In this document: positions 1 through 7,561 of the stretch, piece after piece
Numbering within the stretch: position 1 is the stretch's first letter
How the letters are laid out: every line of letters begins with the position of its first letter
Source of the DNA: Methylobacterium sp. C25
Lineage (GTDB): Bacteria > Pseudomonadota > Alphaproteobacteria > Rhizobiales > Beijerinckiaceae
Reading direction: 5' to 3'
Length of the DNA stretch: 64,000 nt
Assembly: GCF_021352225.1 (NCBI RefSeq)
Contig: NZ_JAAUVI010000002.1
Span: 434,001-498,000 of the forward strand
The notes under the pieces: generated by a model
Databases searched by the model: none
Told to the model about the DNA's origin: nothing
The model's input: only the letters and a program-made list of their open reading frames with translations
Translations under genes and position numbers: made by a program

Positions 1-72
1 TGAAGGAGAGTCACTCCGGACACGTCCGGCCAATGTAAGCGCCCCCCCCTGCCTTGCCAAGTAAATCGGAGG

Positions 73-1116
73 CTACCGCGTCGTGACTGCGCGTGCCGCC
101 GTTCCGGGCGAGCGCCGCGGCGGAGCGAGGGCGATCACGACGAGGCCGGCGGGCGTTGTCTCTACCAGTGTCCCGCGCAATGTCCGCCGCACGCGAGTCC
201 CCTGCGCGAGCGCCGGCAGAAGGTCGTCGAGGACGAGTCTCTCGAGCCTTTCGAGCCTGTGCGGGGTCGCGCGTTGCGCATCGGGTTGGAGGGACGCGAT
301 GGCATGATCGAGCATGCGCAGCGTGATCGCTTCAGGGGCGGCAAGGAGGGACCCGCCGTCAAGGGCAAGAGTACCGACAGCACCAGGGCGCGTTGCTGTA
401 TCGAGCAGGTCGCGCGCAGCTCGCGAGAGCGCGGTCTCATCACGGGCGAGACGGTTGGCCAGGCGCGTGAGCCGCTCCCGAGTCAGGCCCTCGGCGGAGA
501 GAGGAAGCATCAGCGCGCGCAGTCGGGCCCGGGTGAAGCGGTCATTGGTGTTGGACGGGTCGGTCGCGAAGGGCAGAGCGTTCGCCTCGCAATACGCGAC
601 GAGTTCGGCCTTCGGAATATCGAGGAACGGTCTCGCCAGCCGGATGCCGCCGCTGAGAGGCCGCTCGCGGGCCATACCGGCTAGTCCCCTCGGCCCGCTT
701 CCAGCAACGAGCCGCATCAGCACGGTCTCGGCTTGGTCGTCGGCGGTATGCGCAGTCAGCACCAAGTCCGCGCCAATCGCAGCGGCATGGGCGGCCAGCA
801 ACCGATACCGAGCGGCTCGGGCTTGGGCTTGAAGACCGCCCCGCGGCCGCGTGCTCCAGCGCAAGACGGTGTGGCCGAGGCCGAGCGCTTCAGCGAGCCG
901 TCCGACATCCTCGGCTTCGCGCACAGAGTCCGGCCTGAGGCCGTGATCGACGGTAGCGACGGCGAGGGACGTCTTCGGTGCGGCGCTTGCGGCAGCGTGC
1001 ATGAGCGCCGTCGAGTCCGGGCCGCCGGACACGGCGAGCAGCACCACGCGCGGTGCTGCGAGGAAATAAGGAGTGAGAGCGCACGCCAGCCGGTCGGCGC
1101 CCTCCGCATGGATCAC
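73..1116 (-). CDS. tilS: tRNA(Ile)-lysidine synthase TilS
   Basis: This enzyme ligates lysine to C34 of the CAU-anticodon tRNA-Ile using ATP, which changes decoding from AUG to AUA. The 347-residue protein has the PP-loop ATP motif SGGPDS at residues 30-35 and the conserved D-H-G-L-R stretch near residue 57. Its length suits an alphaproteobacterial TilS. The start is GTG and overlaps the stop of cpoB by four bases (GTGA), so the two are translationally coupled. It is the third gene of the pal-cpoB-tilS block. In related genomes ftsH usually follows, but the window ends 72 bases downstream. A tRNA that is a probable substrate lies at 24543-24618. Confidence 0.95.
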   Translation of the reverse strand: MIHAEGADRLACALTPYFLAAPRVVLLAVSGGPDSTALMHAAASAAPKTSLAVATVDHGLRPDSVREAEDVGRLAEALGLGHTVLRWSTRPRGGLQAQARAARYRLLAAHAAAIGADLVLTAHTADDQAETVLMRLVAGSGPRGLAGMARERPLSGGIRLARPFLDIPKAELVAYCEANALPFATDPSNTNDRFTRARLRALMLPLSAEGLTRERLTRLANRLARDETALSRAARDLLDTATRPGAVGTLALDGGSLLAAPEAITLRMLDHAIASLQPDAQRATPHRLERLERLVLDDLLPALAQGTRVRRTLRGTLVETTPAGLVVIALAPPRRSPGTAARAVTTR

Positions 1117-2099
1117 GCGGCGCAGCGCGCGCGCTTCTGCTCGCGCTCGACACCTTGTCGGACGGTGTTCGTCGCGCTCGGATACTTACGCTCGATCTCG
1201 GCAAGCGTCGCACAGGCCTGGGCCTTGGCGCCGAGCGCGTTGAGCGAGGCGCCGAGCTTCAGCATCGCCTCGGGGGCGACGGGCGATCCGGCATAGTCCG
1301 TTGAGACCTTGAGAAACTGTTCGGCCGCTTCGCGAGAGCGGTTGCGCTGCAGGTAGCTCTCACCGAGCCAATAGGTCGCCTTCGGGACCAGCCTGTCGCG
1401 TGGATGCGACTGGATGAACTGCCGCAAGCTCATCTCGGCCTGCTCGTATTGCCGGCCTTGGACGAGAGCGTAAGCCGCCTCGAAGTCCGATTTCGCGTCG
1501 CCGGTGCCGGTGGCCGCGACACTCGTCGAAGGCGTCGGCTCGATGGCACCCGTGGTCGGCACGGAGGGCGGCGGCGACAGGTCCACCGGGCCGCTCGGGC
1601 CGACATCCTGATCGTCGTCCGCACCTTCGTAATCGATCGCTGCCGGAATCCGGCGCGAGCCTTCGGCCTCGCGGGCGACCGGCGGGTTGGCGACGGGAGC
1701 CGACGGAGCGGCCGTGCCGATCTGGCGCGGGGCGCCCGGGGCGTTGGGATGCTGCTCGGGATCGAAGGCGTCGCCGCGCTTGCCGGGCCGCCCCTCGCCG
1801 GGATTGGTGCCCGAGGGCGAGGGACTGGCCGAAGGAGTGCGCTTGGCTGCCCCTCCGCCGCCCTTCGAGCCTTCCTGCAGGCGGAACTCGACGTCCTCCT
1901 GGAACTTGCGCAACTGCTCTTTGAGCTGGCGATTCTCGTACTGGAGGGTTTCGATCTGGCCCGAGAGCTGGCGCGTGACGTTCTCGACCCGATTGAGGCG
2001 GACGATCACGTCGGCGGCATCCTGCGCCTCGGCCTGAAAGCTTCCGAGGAAGACGAGGCTGGTGGCGACGGACGAGGCGAAAAGCAGGCGACGGAGCAT
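1113..2099 (-). CDS. cpoB: Cell division coordinator CpoB (YbgF), Tol-Pal associated
   Basis: This periplasmic protein links peptidoglycan synthesis to Tol-Pal driven outer-membrane constriction. The 328-residue protein begins with a signal peptide ending near AEA-Q (about residue 25). A short coiled coil (about residues 28-75) is the trimerisation segment typical of the family. A long Pro/Ser/Gly-rich linker follows, then C-terminal TPR repeats from about residue 200. An in-frame ATG 78 bases upstream was rejected because the ATG at 2099 places the hydrophobic signal at the N-terminus. It lies 117 bases downstream of pal and overlaps tilS, so one transcript is likely. Confidence 0.92.
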   Translation of the reverse strand: MLRRLLFASSVATSLVFLGSFQAEAQDAADVIVRLNRVENVTRQLSGQIETLQYENRQLKEQLRKFQEDVEFRLQEGSKGGGGAAKRTPSASPSPSGTNPGEGRPGKRGDAFDPEQHPNAPGAPRQIGTAAPSAPVANPPVAREAEGSRRIPAAIDYEGADDDQDVGPSGPVDLSPPPSVPTTGAIEPTPSTSVAATGTGDAKSDFEAAYALVQGRQYEQAEMSLRQFIQSHPRDRLVPKATYWLGESYLQRNRSREAAEQFLKVSTDYAGSPVAPEAMLKLGASLNALGAKAQACATLAEIERKYPSATNTVRQGVEREQKRARCAA

Positions 2100-2216
2100 G
2101 GCTTGGGGCACCGGTCGAAGAGCGTGCGCGCGGGAAAATCGCCCGCGCGCCGTATCAGAAGCCCCTGCTCGCGGCAAAACGAGGGCCGAGAGCCATGGGA
2201 CGAGGTCGGACGTGCA

Positions 2217-2720
2217 TCAAGAGCCGGCGCGGCCACCGTCGAGGACGCTGACGGCGCGGCGATTCTGAGACCAGCACGAGATGTCGTTGCACACGGCCAC
2301 AGGGCGCTCCTTGCCGTAGGACACGGTGCGCATGCGCGAGCCGGCGATGCCGCGTGAGGAGAGGTAGTCCTGCACCGCCTGGGCGCGACGCGCGCCAAGG
2401 GAGAAGTTGTATTCGCGGGTGCCGCGCTCGTCGGCATGACCCTCGATCAGGAAGGTGTAGCGCGGGTACCGCTGCAGCCAGGAGGCCTGCTTGTCGAGGG
2501 TAGCGGTGGCGGTGGGGGTCAGGTCCGTCGAGTCCGACTCGAAGAACACGCGGTCGCCGACATTGACCACGAAGTCCTGCGCGCTGCCCGGCGTTGCCGC
2601 ACCGGCGCCGAAGGCCGAGGCGTCCGCGAGGTCCTTGTCGTTGGAGCAGGCCGCGACGCTGAGCGCGGCGCAGAGCGCGACGGCCAGGGGAAGCACGCGG
2701 AAGCGAGCGGGTGTGGACAT
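2217..2720 (-). CDS. pal: Peptidoglycan-associated lipoprotein Pal
   Basis: This outer-membrane lipoprotein binds peptidoglycan and TolB/TolA during constriction. The 167-residue protein has a lipobox ending in Cys25 (V-A-A-C) after a hydrophobic signal. The OmpA-like domain (about residues 60-160) contains the F-I-E-G-H-A-D-E-R-G-T motif and the N-x-x-L-G-x-R-R-A helix. An in-frame start nine codons upstream is possible, but the ATG at 2720 gives the normal short signal. tolQRAB are not next to it: the upstream neighbour is an unrelated Hpt gene behind about 295 non-coding bases. Confidence 0.95.
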   Translation of the reverse strand: MSTPARFRVLPLAVALCAALSVAACSNDKDLADASAFGAGAATPGSAQDFVVNVGDRVFFESDSTDLTPTATATLDKQASWLQRYPRYTFLIEGHADERGTREYNFSLGARRAQAVQDYLSSRGIAGSRMRTVSYGKERPVAVCNDISCWSQNRRAVSVLDGGRAGS

Positions 2721-3015
2721 GGTCTGGTCTCCTCGCACGGCCTTCATCGTGTTCCGCCGTGACTTAAAAGCTTCGTCCAGGCCCTTTTAGACCCATGCGG
2801 TTAAGCGAAGGTTCGATCAACCTTGACGAGAGCTTTCCGTGTTCCGGTTTGGCCTCCGATGCGGTGCGTGATCGCACGCGCCGCCCGGCCCTCTCGTCTC
2901 CGCCGATCCGTCGGACCGGCGCGGCACTCTTCGCGCGACGATTGCGGCGTCCCGGCGGCACATGGGGCGGCGGTGCGAGTTGGCCGGTGGCTGTGGCGCT
3001 GCGACAACAGCGAGA

Positions 3016-3378
3016 TCAGAGACGACCACGCAGGCTTGCAATCACCGGCCTCGCCCGCGCGGCCTCGGCCTGCACGGCTTGGAAGTCACCCTCGAGACTC
3101 GCTCTATCGAGGCAGGCCTGCTCCAGCGCCATGCAGGCCCGCGACAGGCTCATGAAGCCGAGAGTGCCGCTGACTGAGACGAGGGCGTGGGCGTGGGCGC
3201 CGAGATCAGTGCTCGTGGTCGTCGCCTGCCCCAGGCGTCGGACGATTTCCTCGTCGAGGCTGGCGAGCAGGTGCGCGAGCCGCTCGTTCCCGAACAGGTC
3301 AGCCAGGTCGGCGAGCGTCTCGGGATCGCAGATGGCCGGATCGACCTCGCCGAGTGGATCGGCCGCTAGGCTCATCAT
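3016..3378 (-). CDS. Stand-alone Hpt (histidine phosphotransfer) domain protein
   Basis: This is a 120-residue single-domain protein matching the Hpt helical bundle. The phospho-accepting position is probably His64, in H-A-L-V-S-V-S-G-T-L-G, which fits the family pattern H-x-L-x-G-x-S-x-x-L-G. The usual Lys and Gly after the His are Val and Ser here, so phosphotransfer should be tested. No kinase domain is attached. It is divergent from the single-receiver protein at 3565, with about 190 bases between them, suggesting a phosphorelay pair fed by a distant hybrid kinase. Two adjacent ATG codons (3378 and 3375) can serve as start. Confidence 0.8.
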   Translation of the reverse strand: MMSLAADPLGEVDPAICDPETLADLADLFGNERLAHLLASLDEEIVRRLGQATTTSTDLGAHAHALVSVSGTLGFMSLSRACMALEQACLDRASLEGDFQAVQAEAARARPVIASLRGRL

Positions 3379-3564
3379 ACTGTCGGTTCTCCTGATTTCG
3401 GCAGGTTATCCGGCGAGCGTTTATCAGAGATTAACCATTTCAGATCTCTCTTGTGCTGTGAGAACGTGGTGCGACCCCTCGGTCCGCTCGTGTCTCGGAC
3501 ACAAGATTGAACCACGAGCGTGGCACCCCTTGGCCGCCTCTGCTCCGAGACTGGGTTGAGAGCC

Positions 3565-3963
3565 ATGACGCAGTCCGCCAGCGTCCTCATCGTCGAAGAC
3601 AACTACCTCTTGCTCGAGATGCTCACGAGCCTGTGCGAGCAGCAGGGCATCCGCGTGTTCGCCGCCTCCAGCGGTGAGGACGCACTGACGATGCTGCGGC
3701 AGCGCGCCTCCGAGATCGACTGGCTGTTCACCGACATCTCGCTGCCGGGCATCATCGACGGCTGGGAGGTCGCAGCAGCCTATCGCGAGCGGCATCCCCG
3801 GCGCCCGGTGATCTACGCCTCGACCGCCCCGCACATCGCGCGGCGCACGGTCCCGGGGAGCATCTTCGTGCACAAGCCCTTCCAGGTGCGCGAGATCATC
3901 GCGTTGGCACGGATGATGGTCCAGGCTTCCGGCGAGGAATCGCTGCTAAGCGCCACCGGCTGA
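3565..3963 (+). CDS. Single-domain response regulator (receiver only)
   Basis: This is a 132-residue CheY-like receiver with no output domain. The acidic pair E11-D12 (V-E-D-N), the phosphorylation site Asp57 (T-D-I-S-L-P-G) and a C-terminal Lys (H-K-P-F) are all present. An ATG at 3565 starts the receiver fold directly; in-frame codons upstream lack a good ribosome-binding site. It is divergent from the Hpt gene, and its 3' end overlaps the convergent WcbI-like gene by 18 bases. It probably passes or sinks phosphate in a relay with the Hpt protein. Confidence 0.85.
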   Translation: MTQSASVLIVEDNYLLLEMLTSLCEQQGIRVFAASSGEDALTMLRQRASEIDWLFTDISLPGIIDGWEVAAAYRERHPRRPVIYASTAPHIARRTVPGSIFVHKPFQVREIIALARMMVQASGEESLLSATG

Positions 3964-4818
3964 CCGGAACAGCGCCCGAATCCCGGGATCCGCGCGCCAG
4001 GCTTCGATCCGCTCCGCGCGCAGATGCTCACGCGGAACTTTCGCGTACCGCGCGAAGCTCTCAGTGACGAAGCCCTTCAAGTCAAAGAGCCTCGGCGGTT
4101 GGCCCTTCAGGGTCTTCGCGCGGAACATGTTCTGTGCGGTCACGCCGTAGTGGCTCGCGATGGCGGGATAGATTGGCCACAGCGCCTCCTCGATGAGCGG
4201 GTCGGACAGGTAATCCTCCGCGGCCAGATCGAGCGGCCGCAGGCCCGACTCCACGGCGAGACGGGCCGCAATGTCGGCGAGCACGTGCAGCTTCGGATGG
4301 TTGCTGTCGTGCATGAAGCAGCCGCGGCGCTGCCAGCGCGCGAATTCCGACTCCAGGCCGAACTCGACCTCCCGCGCGGCGCTAAGCAGGTGCGCGGCCC
4401 CCTCCTCCCAGGCGCGATGGTAGCCGAGGCGCTCGAAGACGGCGCCGGTGTAGAGGCCGAGCGTCGCCTCGACGCTCAAGCCTTCGAGGAAGCCGAACAG
4501 CGCGATCGCCGAATGCGACGGGCCGAGCGGACCATGGACGAGAGCCGATAGCCGCAGGCTGTCGATGTCGCCGACATAGATCATGTCCGGGTGGAAAGCC
4601 GGAAAGACCACAATGGGAAACATCCGCAGGCGCGGCAGCTTGCGCTGCAGGTCGATCGTGTTGCCGCCGGGAAACGAGGCGAGCCAGAAGAAGTGCGAGA
4701 AGACGAAGTCGCTGTCGCGCAGGTGATGCGCCAGCCCGTCGTGGTCGCCGAAGCGCCGCTGAAGATGGGCGATGAGCTGGAGCTCGATCTGCGCATCGGG
4801 CAGCAGAAGCTGCAGCAC
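3946..4818 (-). CDS. WcbI-like polysaccharide biosynthesis putative acyl/acetyltransferase
   Basis: The protein resembles the WcbI family, a capsule-linked fold proposed to bind CoA. The body from the GTG at 4818 is 290 residues and includes H-F-F-W-L-A-S-F-P-G-G-N and F-M-H-D-S-N-H-P-K. The family hallmark I-G-N-C-Q lies in the same open frame just upstream, encoded at about 4837-4851. The true N-terminus must therefore be at or above 4863. No ATG, GTG or TTG occurs in this frame between 4818 and the next stop near 5210, so the start codon is either non-standard (for example the CTG at 4935) or lost. A GSCFA gene is divergent from it. Confidence 0.7.
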   Translation of the reverse strand: MLQLLLPDAQIELQLIAHLQRRFGDHDGLAHHLRDSDFVFSHFFWLASFPGGNTIDLQRKLPRLRMFPIVVFPAFHPDMIYVGDIDSLRLSALVHGPLGPSHSAIALFGFLEGLSVEATLGLYTGAVFERLGYHRAWEEGAAHLLSAAREVEFGLESEFARWQRRGCFMHDSNHPKLHVLADIAARLAVESGLRPLDLAAEDYLSDPLIEEALWPIYPAIASHYGVTAQNMFRAKTLKGQPPRLFDLKGFVTESFARYAKVPREHLRAERIEAWRADPGIRALFRSAGGA

Positions 4819-5009
4819 CTGTGCGACACCCTCCGCCTGGCAATTGCCGATGACGGCGATCTTCGGCCCACGCCGTAGCGGCGCAGGTGCGGGCGAGCGC
4901 CACGGTGTTGCCCAGGATGGTATCGAGAAGGTCAGGGCGGAGAACGCGCCGGGCTGGTCCGGCCACGGGCGAAATTGCCGGCGTTCCGGATGATGGAGAC
5001 GGGTCGATC

Positions 5010-6077
5010 GTGGCGACGAACCCTTACAGCGATCTACCGGCCGAGCGATTCTGGCGCAAGGCCGTGGCCGGCGTGCCGCCTTTCGCGGTCGATCCGCGGC
5101 CGAGGACGGCCTTAGCGATCCAGCGGGAGGATCGAGTCGCGACGGCCGGGTCTTGCTTTGCCCAGCGCGTCGCGGAGGCTTTGCGCGAGGCCGGTTTCAA
5201 GTACTACGTTACCGAGGCCGCGCCGGAGGGTACGCCCAAGGCCGAGGCCGACTCACGCCAGTTCGGCACTTACTCGGCCCGCTACGGCAACATCTACTAT
5301 ACCCGCCAGCTCATTCAGCTCTTCGATCGGGCCTACGGGACCTTCCAGCCCGAGCTGACGGCCTGGCAGCGGCAGGACGGGCGCTGGGTCGATCCGTTCC
5401 GCCCGACCATCGAGCCGGCCGGCTTCGCCAGCGAGGCGGAGGTGATCGCGGCGCGGGATGCGCATCTCGCGCAGGTTCGCGCCCTGTTCGAGACCCTCGA
5501 TGTCTTCGTTCTGACGCTCGGCCTCAACGAAGGCTGGCGCTACCTCCCCGACGGTGCCGCCCTGCCGCTCGCACCGGGCGTCGCAGGAGGCGTCTTCGAT
5601 CCCACGCTCTATGCCTGCGTCACCGCGGGCGCCGGCGAGATCGCCGAGGACTTGCGGGGGTTCCTGGCCCGGCTGCGTTCCGTCAATCCGGCTTCGCGGG
5701 TGATCATCACGGTCTCGCCCGTGCCGATGATCGCGACCTACCGGGACCGCCACGTGCTCGAATCGAACGGCTACTCGAAGGCGGTGCTGCGGGCGGCGGC
5801 GGGCGAGGTCTGCGACGGTGCTGACGCTGCTACCGTCTACTTCCCCTCCTACGAGATCATCACCGGCAGCGGCCCGGCTGGGCGCTATTTCAACGACGAC
5901 CTCCGGACCATCACCGATGCCGGCGTCGGCCATGTGATGCGCTCGTTCCTTGGAGCTTTCGCGCCCGACCGCGTCGGTGCGTCCGTCAGCGCTGCCAGCT
6001 ATGCCACAAAGGCCGAGTTTGCTGGCGTCTCCGGCGTGATCTGCGACGAGGAAGAGATCGAGCGCAGCGTGGCCTGA
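5010..6077 (+). CDS. GSCFA domain-containing protein
   Basis: The 355-residue protein carries the motif that names the family (A-G-S-C-F-A-Q, about residues 45-51). This is an SGNH-hydrolase-like fold found beside polysaccharide and capsule genes. Later family blocks such as L-G-L-N-E-G-W and the T-V-S-P-V-P segment are visible. A GTG start at 5010 is preceded by GGAGACGGG. Longer in-frame extensions from 4887 read as low-complexity Arg/Gly and cross the divergent gene, so they were rejected. With the WcbI-like gene it probably acylates or trims a surface polysaccharide; the substrate is unknown. Confidence 0.85.
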   Translation: MATNPYSDLPAERFWRKAVAGVPPFAVDPRPRTALAIQREDRVATAGSCFAQRVAEALREAGFKYYVTEAAPEGTPKAEADSRQFGTYSARYGNIYYTRQLIQLFDRAYGTFQPELTAWQRQDGRWVDPFRPTIEPAGFASEAEVIAARDAHLAQVRALFETLDVFVLTLGLNEGWRYLPDGAALPLAPGVAGGVFDPTLYACVTAGAGEIAEDLRGFLARLRSVNPASRVIITVSPVPMIATYRDRHVLESNGYSKAVLRAAAGEVCDGADAATVYFPSYEIITGSGPAGRYFNDDLRTITDAGVGHVMRSFLGAFAPDRVGASVSAASYATKAEFAGVSGVICDEEEIERSVA

Positions 6078-6093
6078 GGCCCTCGCTGCTACC

Positions 6094-7023
6094 CTACTGC
6101 AGGTGCCGGGCGTAGGTTTCGCCCGCCGCGCGCTTCAGCTCGGCACCCGCCTCACGGCCGATCGCGGCTGCGTCGCTTACGGATCCCTCGCGGGAAACCG
6201 CCCAGTGCCGGCTCCCGTCGCGTAGGAAGAGCAAGCCGTCGAGGCTGAGCCGGTCGCCGTCGATCCGGGCGAGCGCTGCGATCGGTGTGCGGCAGGAGCC
6301 GTCGAGTTCGGCCAGCAGCCCGCGCTCTGCATCGAGCGCCGTGGTGGTTTTTGCGCAGGCGATGGGCTGGAGCAAAGCTCGGATGTCGTCATCGCCGGCC
6401 CGCGTCTCGATGCCGAGCGCCCCCTGCGCCACCGCGGGCAGCATGTCCTCGACGGAGAGGACGCTGCGAGCGACATCCTCCATGCCGAGCCGTTGCAGCC
6501 CTGCCAAGGCGAGAAGCGTGGCGTCGCACTCGCCCGCTTCGAGCTTGCGCATCCGGGTGTTGGCGTTGCCGCGCAGCGGCACGATCCTGAGGTCCGGCCG
6601 GCGCATCAGCACTTGTGCGCCCCGTCGTAGTGAGGATGTCCCGACCCGCGCGCCAGCGGGCAGGTCCGCGAAGCCGTTGGCGCCATTGGCGGCGAGGAAG
6701 GCATCGCGCGGGTCGTCGCGTTCCAGGATGCAGGCGATGACAAGGCCATCAGGTAGCCACGTCTCGACGTCCTTCATGGAGTGAACGGCAACATCCACCT
6801 CGTTGGCGAACAGCGCCTGCTCCAGCTCTTTCGTGAAGAGCCCCTTGCCGCCGATCTCGGAGAGCGGCCGGTCGAGGATGCGGTCCGCCACGGTGGAGAC
6901 CACGACGATCTCTGTCTCGAGCCCGGGATTGGCCGCGACGATCCTGTCGCGGACCATACCGGTCTGGGCCAGCGCCATCGGGCTGCCGCGGGTGCCGATT
7001 CGAAGGGGGCGTGACAGGCTCAT
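6094..7023 (-). CDS. hemC: Porphobilinogen deaminase (hydroxymethylbilane synthase)
   Basis: This cytoplasmic tetrapyrrole enzyme polymerises four porphobilinogens into hydroxymethylbilane. The 309-residue protein starts with the I-G-T-R-G-S-P substrate loop. It has H-S-M-K-D-V at residues 81-86 and R-G-N-A-N-T-R near 151. The dipyrromethane cofactor cysteine is Cys244 in D-G-S-C-R-T-P. Its length is normal. It is convergent with the GSCFA gene, whose stop is 16 bases away. No other heme gene is adjacent in the window. Confidence 0.97.
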   Translation of the reverse strand: MSLSRPLRIGTRGSPMALAQTGMVRDRIVAANPGLETEIVVVSTVADRILDRPLSEIGGKGLFTKELEQALFANEVDVAVHSMKDVETWLPDGLVIACILERDDPRDAFLAANGANGFADLPAGARVGTSSLRRGAQVLMRRPDLRIVPLRGNANTRMRKLEAGECDATLLALAGLQRLGMEDVARSVLSVEDMLPAVAQGALGIETRAGDDDIRALLQPIACAKTTTALDAERGLLAELDGSCRTPIAALARIDGDRLSLDGLLFLRDGSRHWAVSREGSVSDAAAIGREAGAELKRAAGETYARHLQ

Positions 7024-7082
7024 GGCGATCGTCGTAGCCGAGGCAGGCTTGAGGTGTCACGCCCACCTGGTTCGTTGCGCAC

Positions 7083-7382
7083 TCAGAACGCCTGGAGCGT
7101 CAGTTCCGTATGCTCCACTTGGGGCGGGCTCTCGAACGTATCGGAGACCAGAGCGCGGTAATCCTTCCAGGCCTGCGATCCCGTGAAATCTTTGGTGTGG
7201 GCCTCCAATGTGTCCCACTCGATCAGCAGTCGATAGCGCTGCGGTTTTTCCACCGAGCGGTAGACGCGGAAGCTGTGGCAACCCTTCGCCGCCCTGAAGA
7301 TCTCTGCTGCCTTTTCGATCCCCGTTTCGAACTGGGCCTCCGACCCGGCCTTCACGTCGATCTGTGCGATTTCGAGGATCAT
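7083..7382 (-). CDS. Antibiotic biosynthesis monooxygenase (ABM) domain protein
   Basis: This is a 99-residue single-domain protein of the dimeric alpha-beta ferredoxin-like ABM fold. Visible family features are the N-terminal strand M-I-L-E-I-A-Q-I-D-V, the C-H-S-F-R-V-Y-R-S block and Y-R-L-L-I-E-W-D-T, followed by a helix with H-T. Such proteins are small oxygenases or heme/quinone-modifying enzymes; the substrate cannot be read from sequence. It starts 59 bases upstream of hemC on the same strand and might be co-transcribed, but a metabolic link is not shown. Confidence 0.8.
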   Translation of the reverse strand: MILEIAQIDVKAGSEAQFETGIEKAAEIFRAAKGCHSFRVYRSVEKPQRYRLLIEWDTLEAHTKDFTGSQAWKDYRALVSDTFESPPQVEHTELTLQAF

Positions 7383-7561
7383 GCTCGGTGCGTGCTCCGT
7401 TGTCGATCAGTGGCGCTCATAGCGCCTCGGCCAACATCGTCCCACCGAAATCCCTCAACATCCCCTGATCGTGAGCGCTTGCGCCACGATGACTTGAAGC
7501 CGCGGGCAGCCGATTGCGTCACTGGGCGAGACGGTGGAGAGCGAAGGGCGAACTGCGCCAT

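Noticed and set aside
1..72. Inverted repeat CCGGAC-AC-GTCCGG at the window edge
   Set aside because: Short, with a two-base centre and no T-tract; too little flanking sequence to judge.
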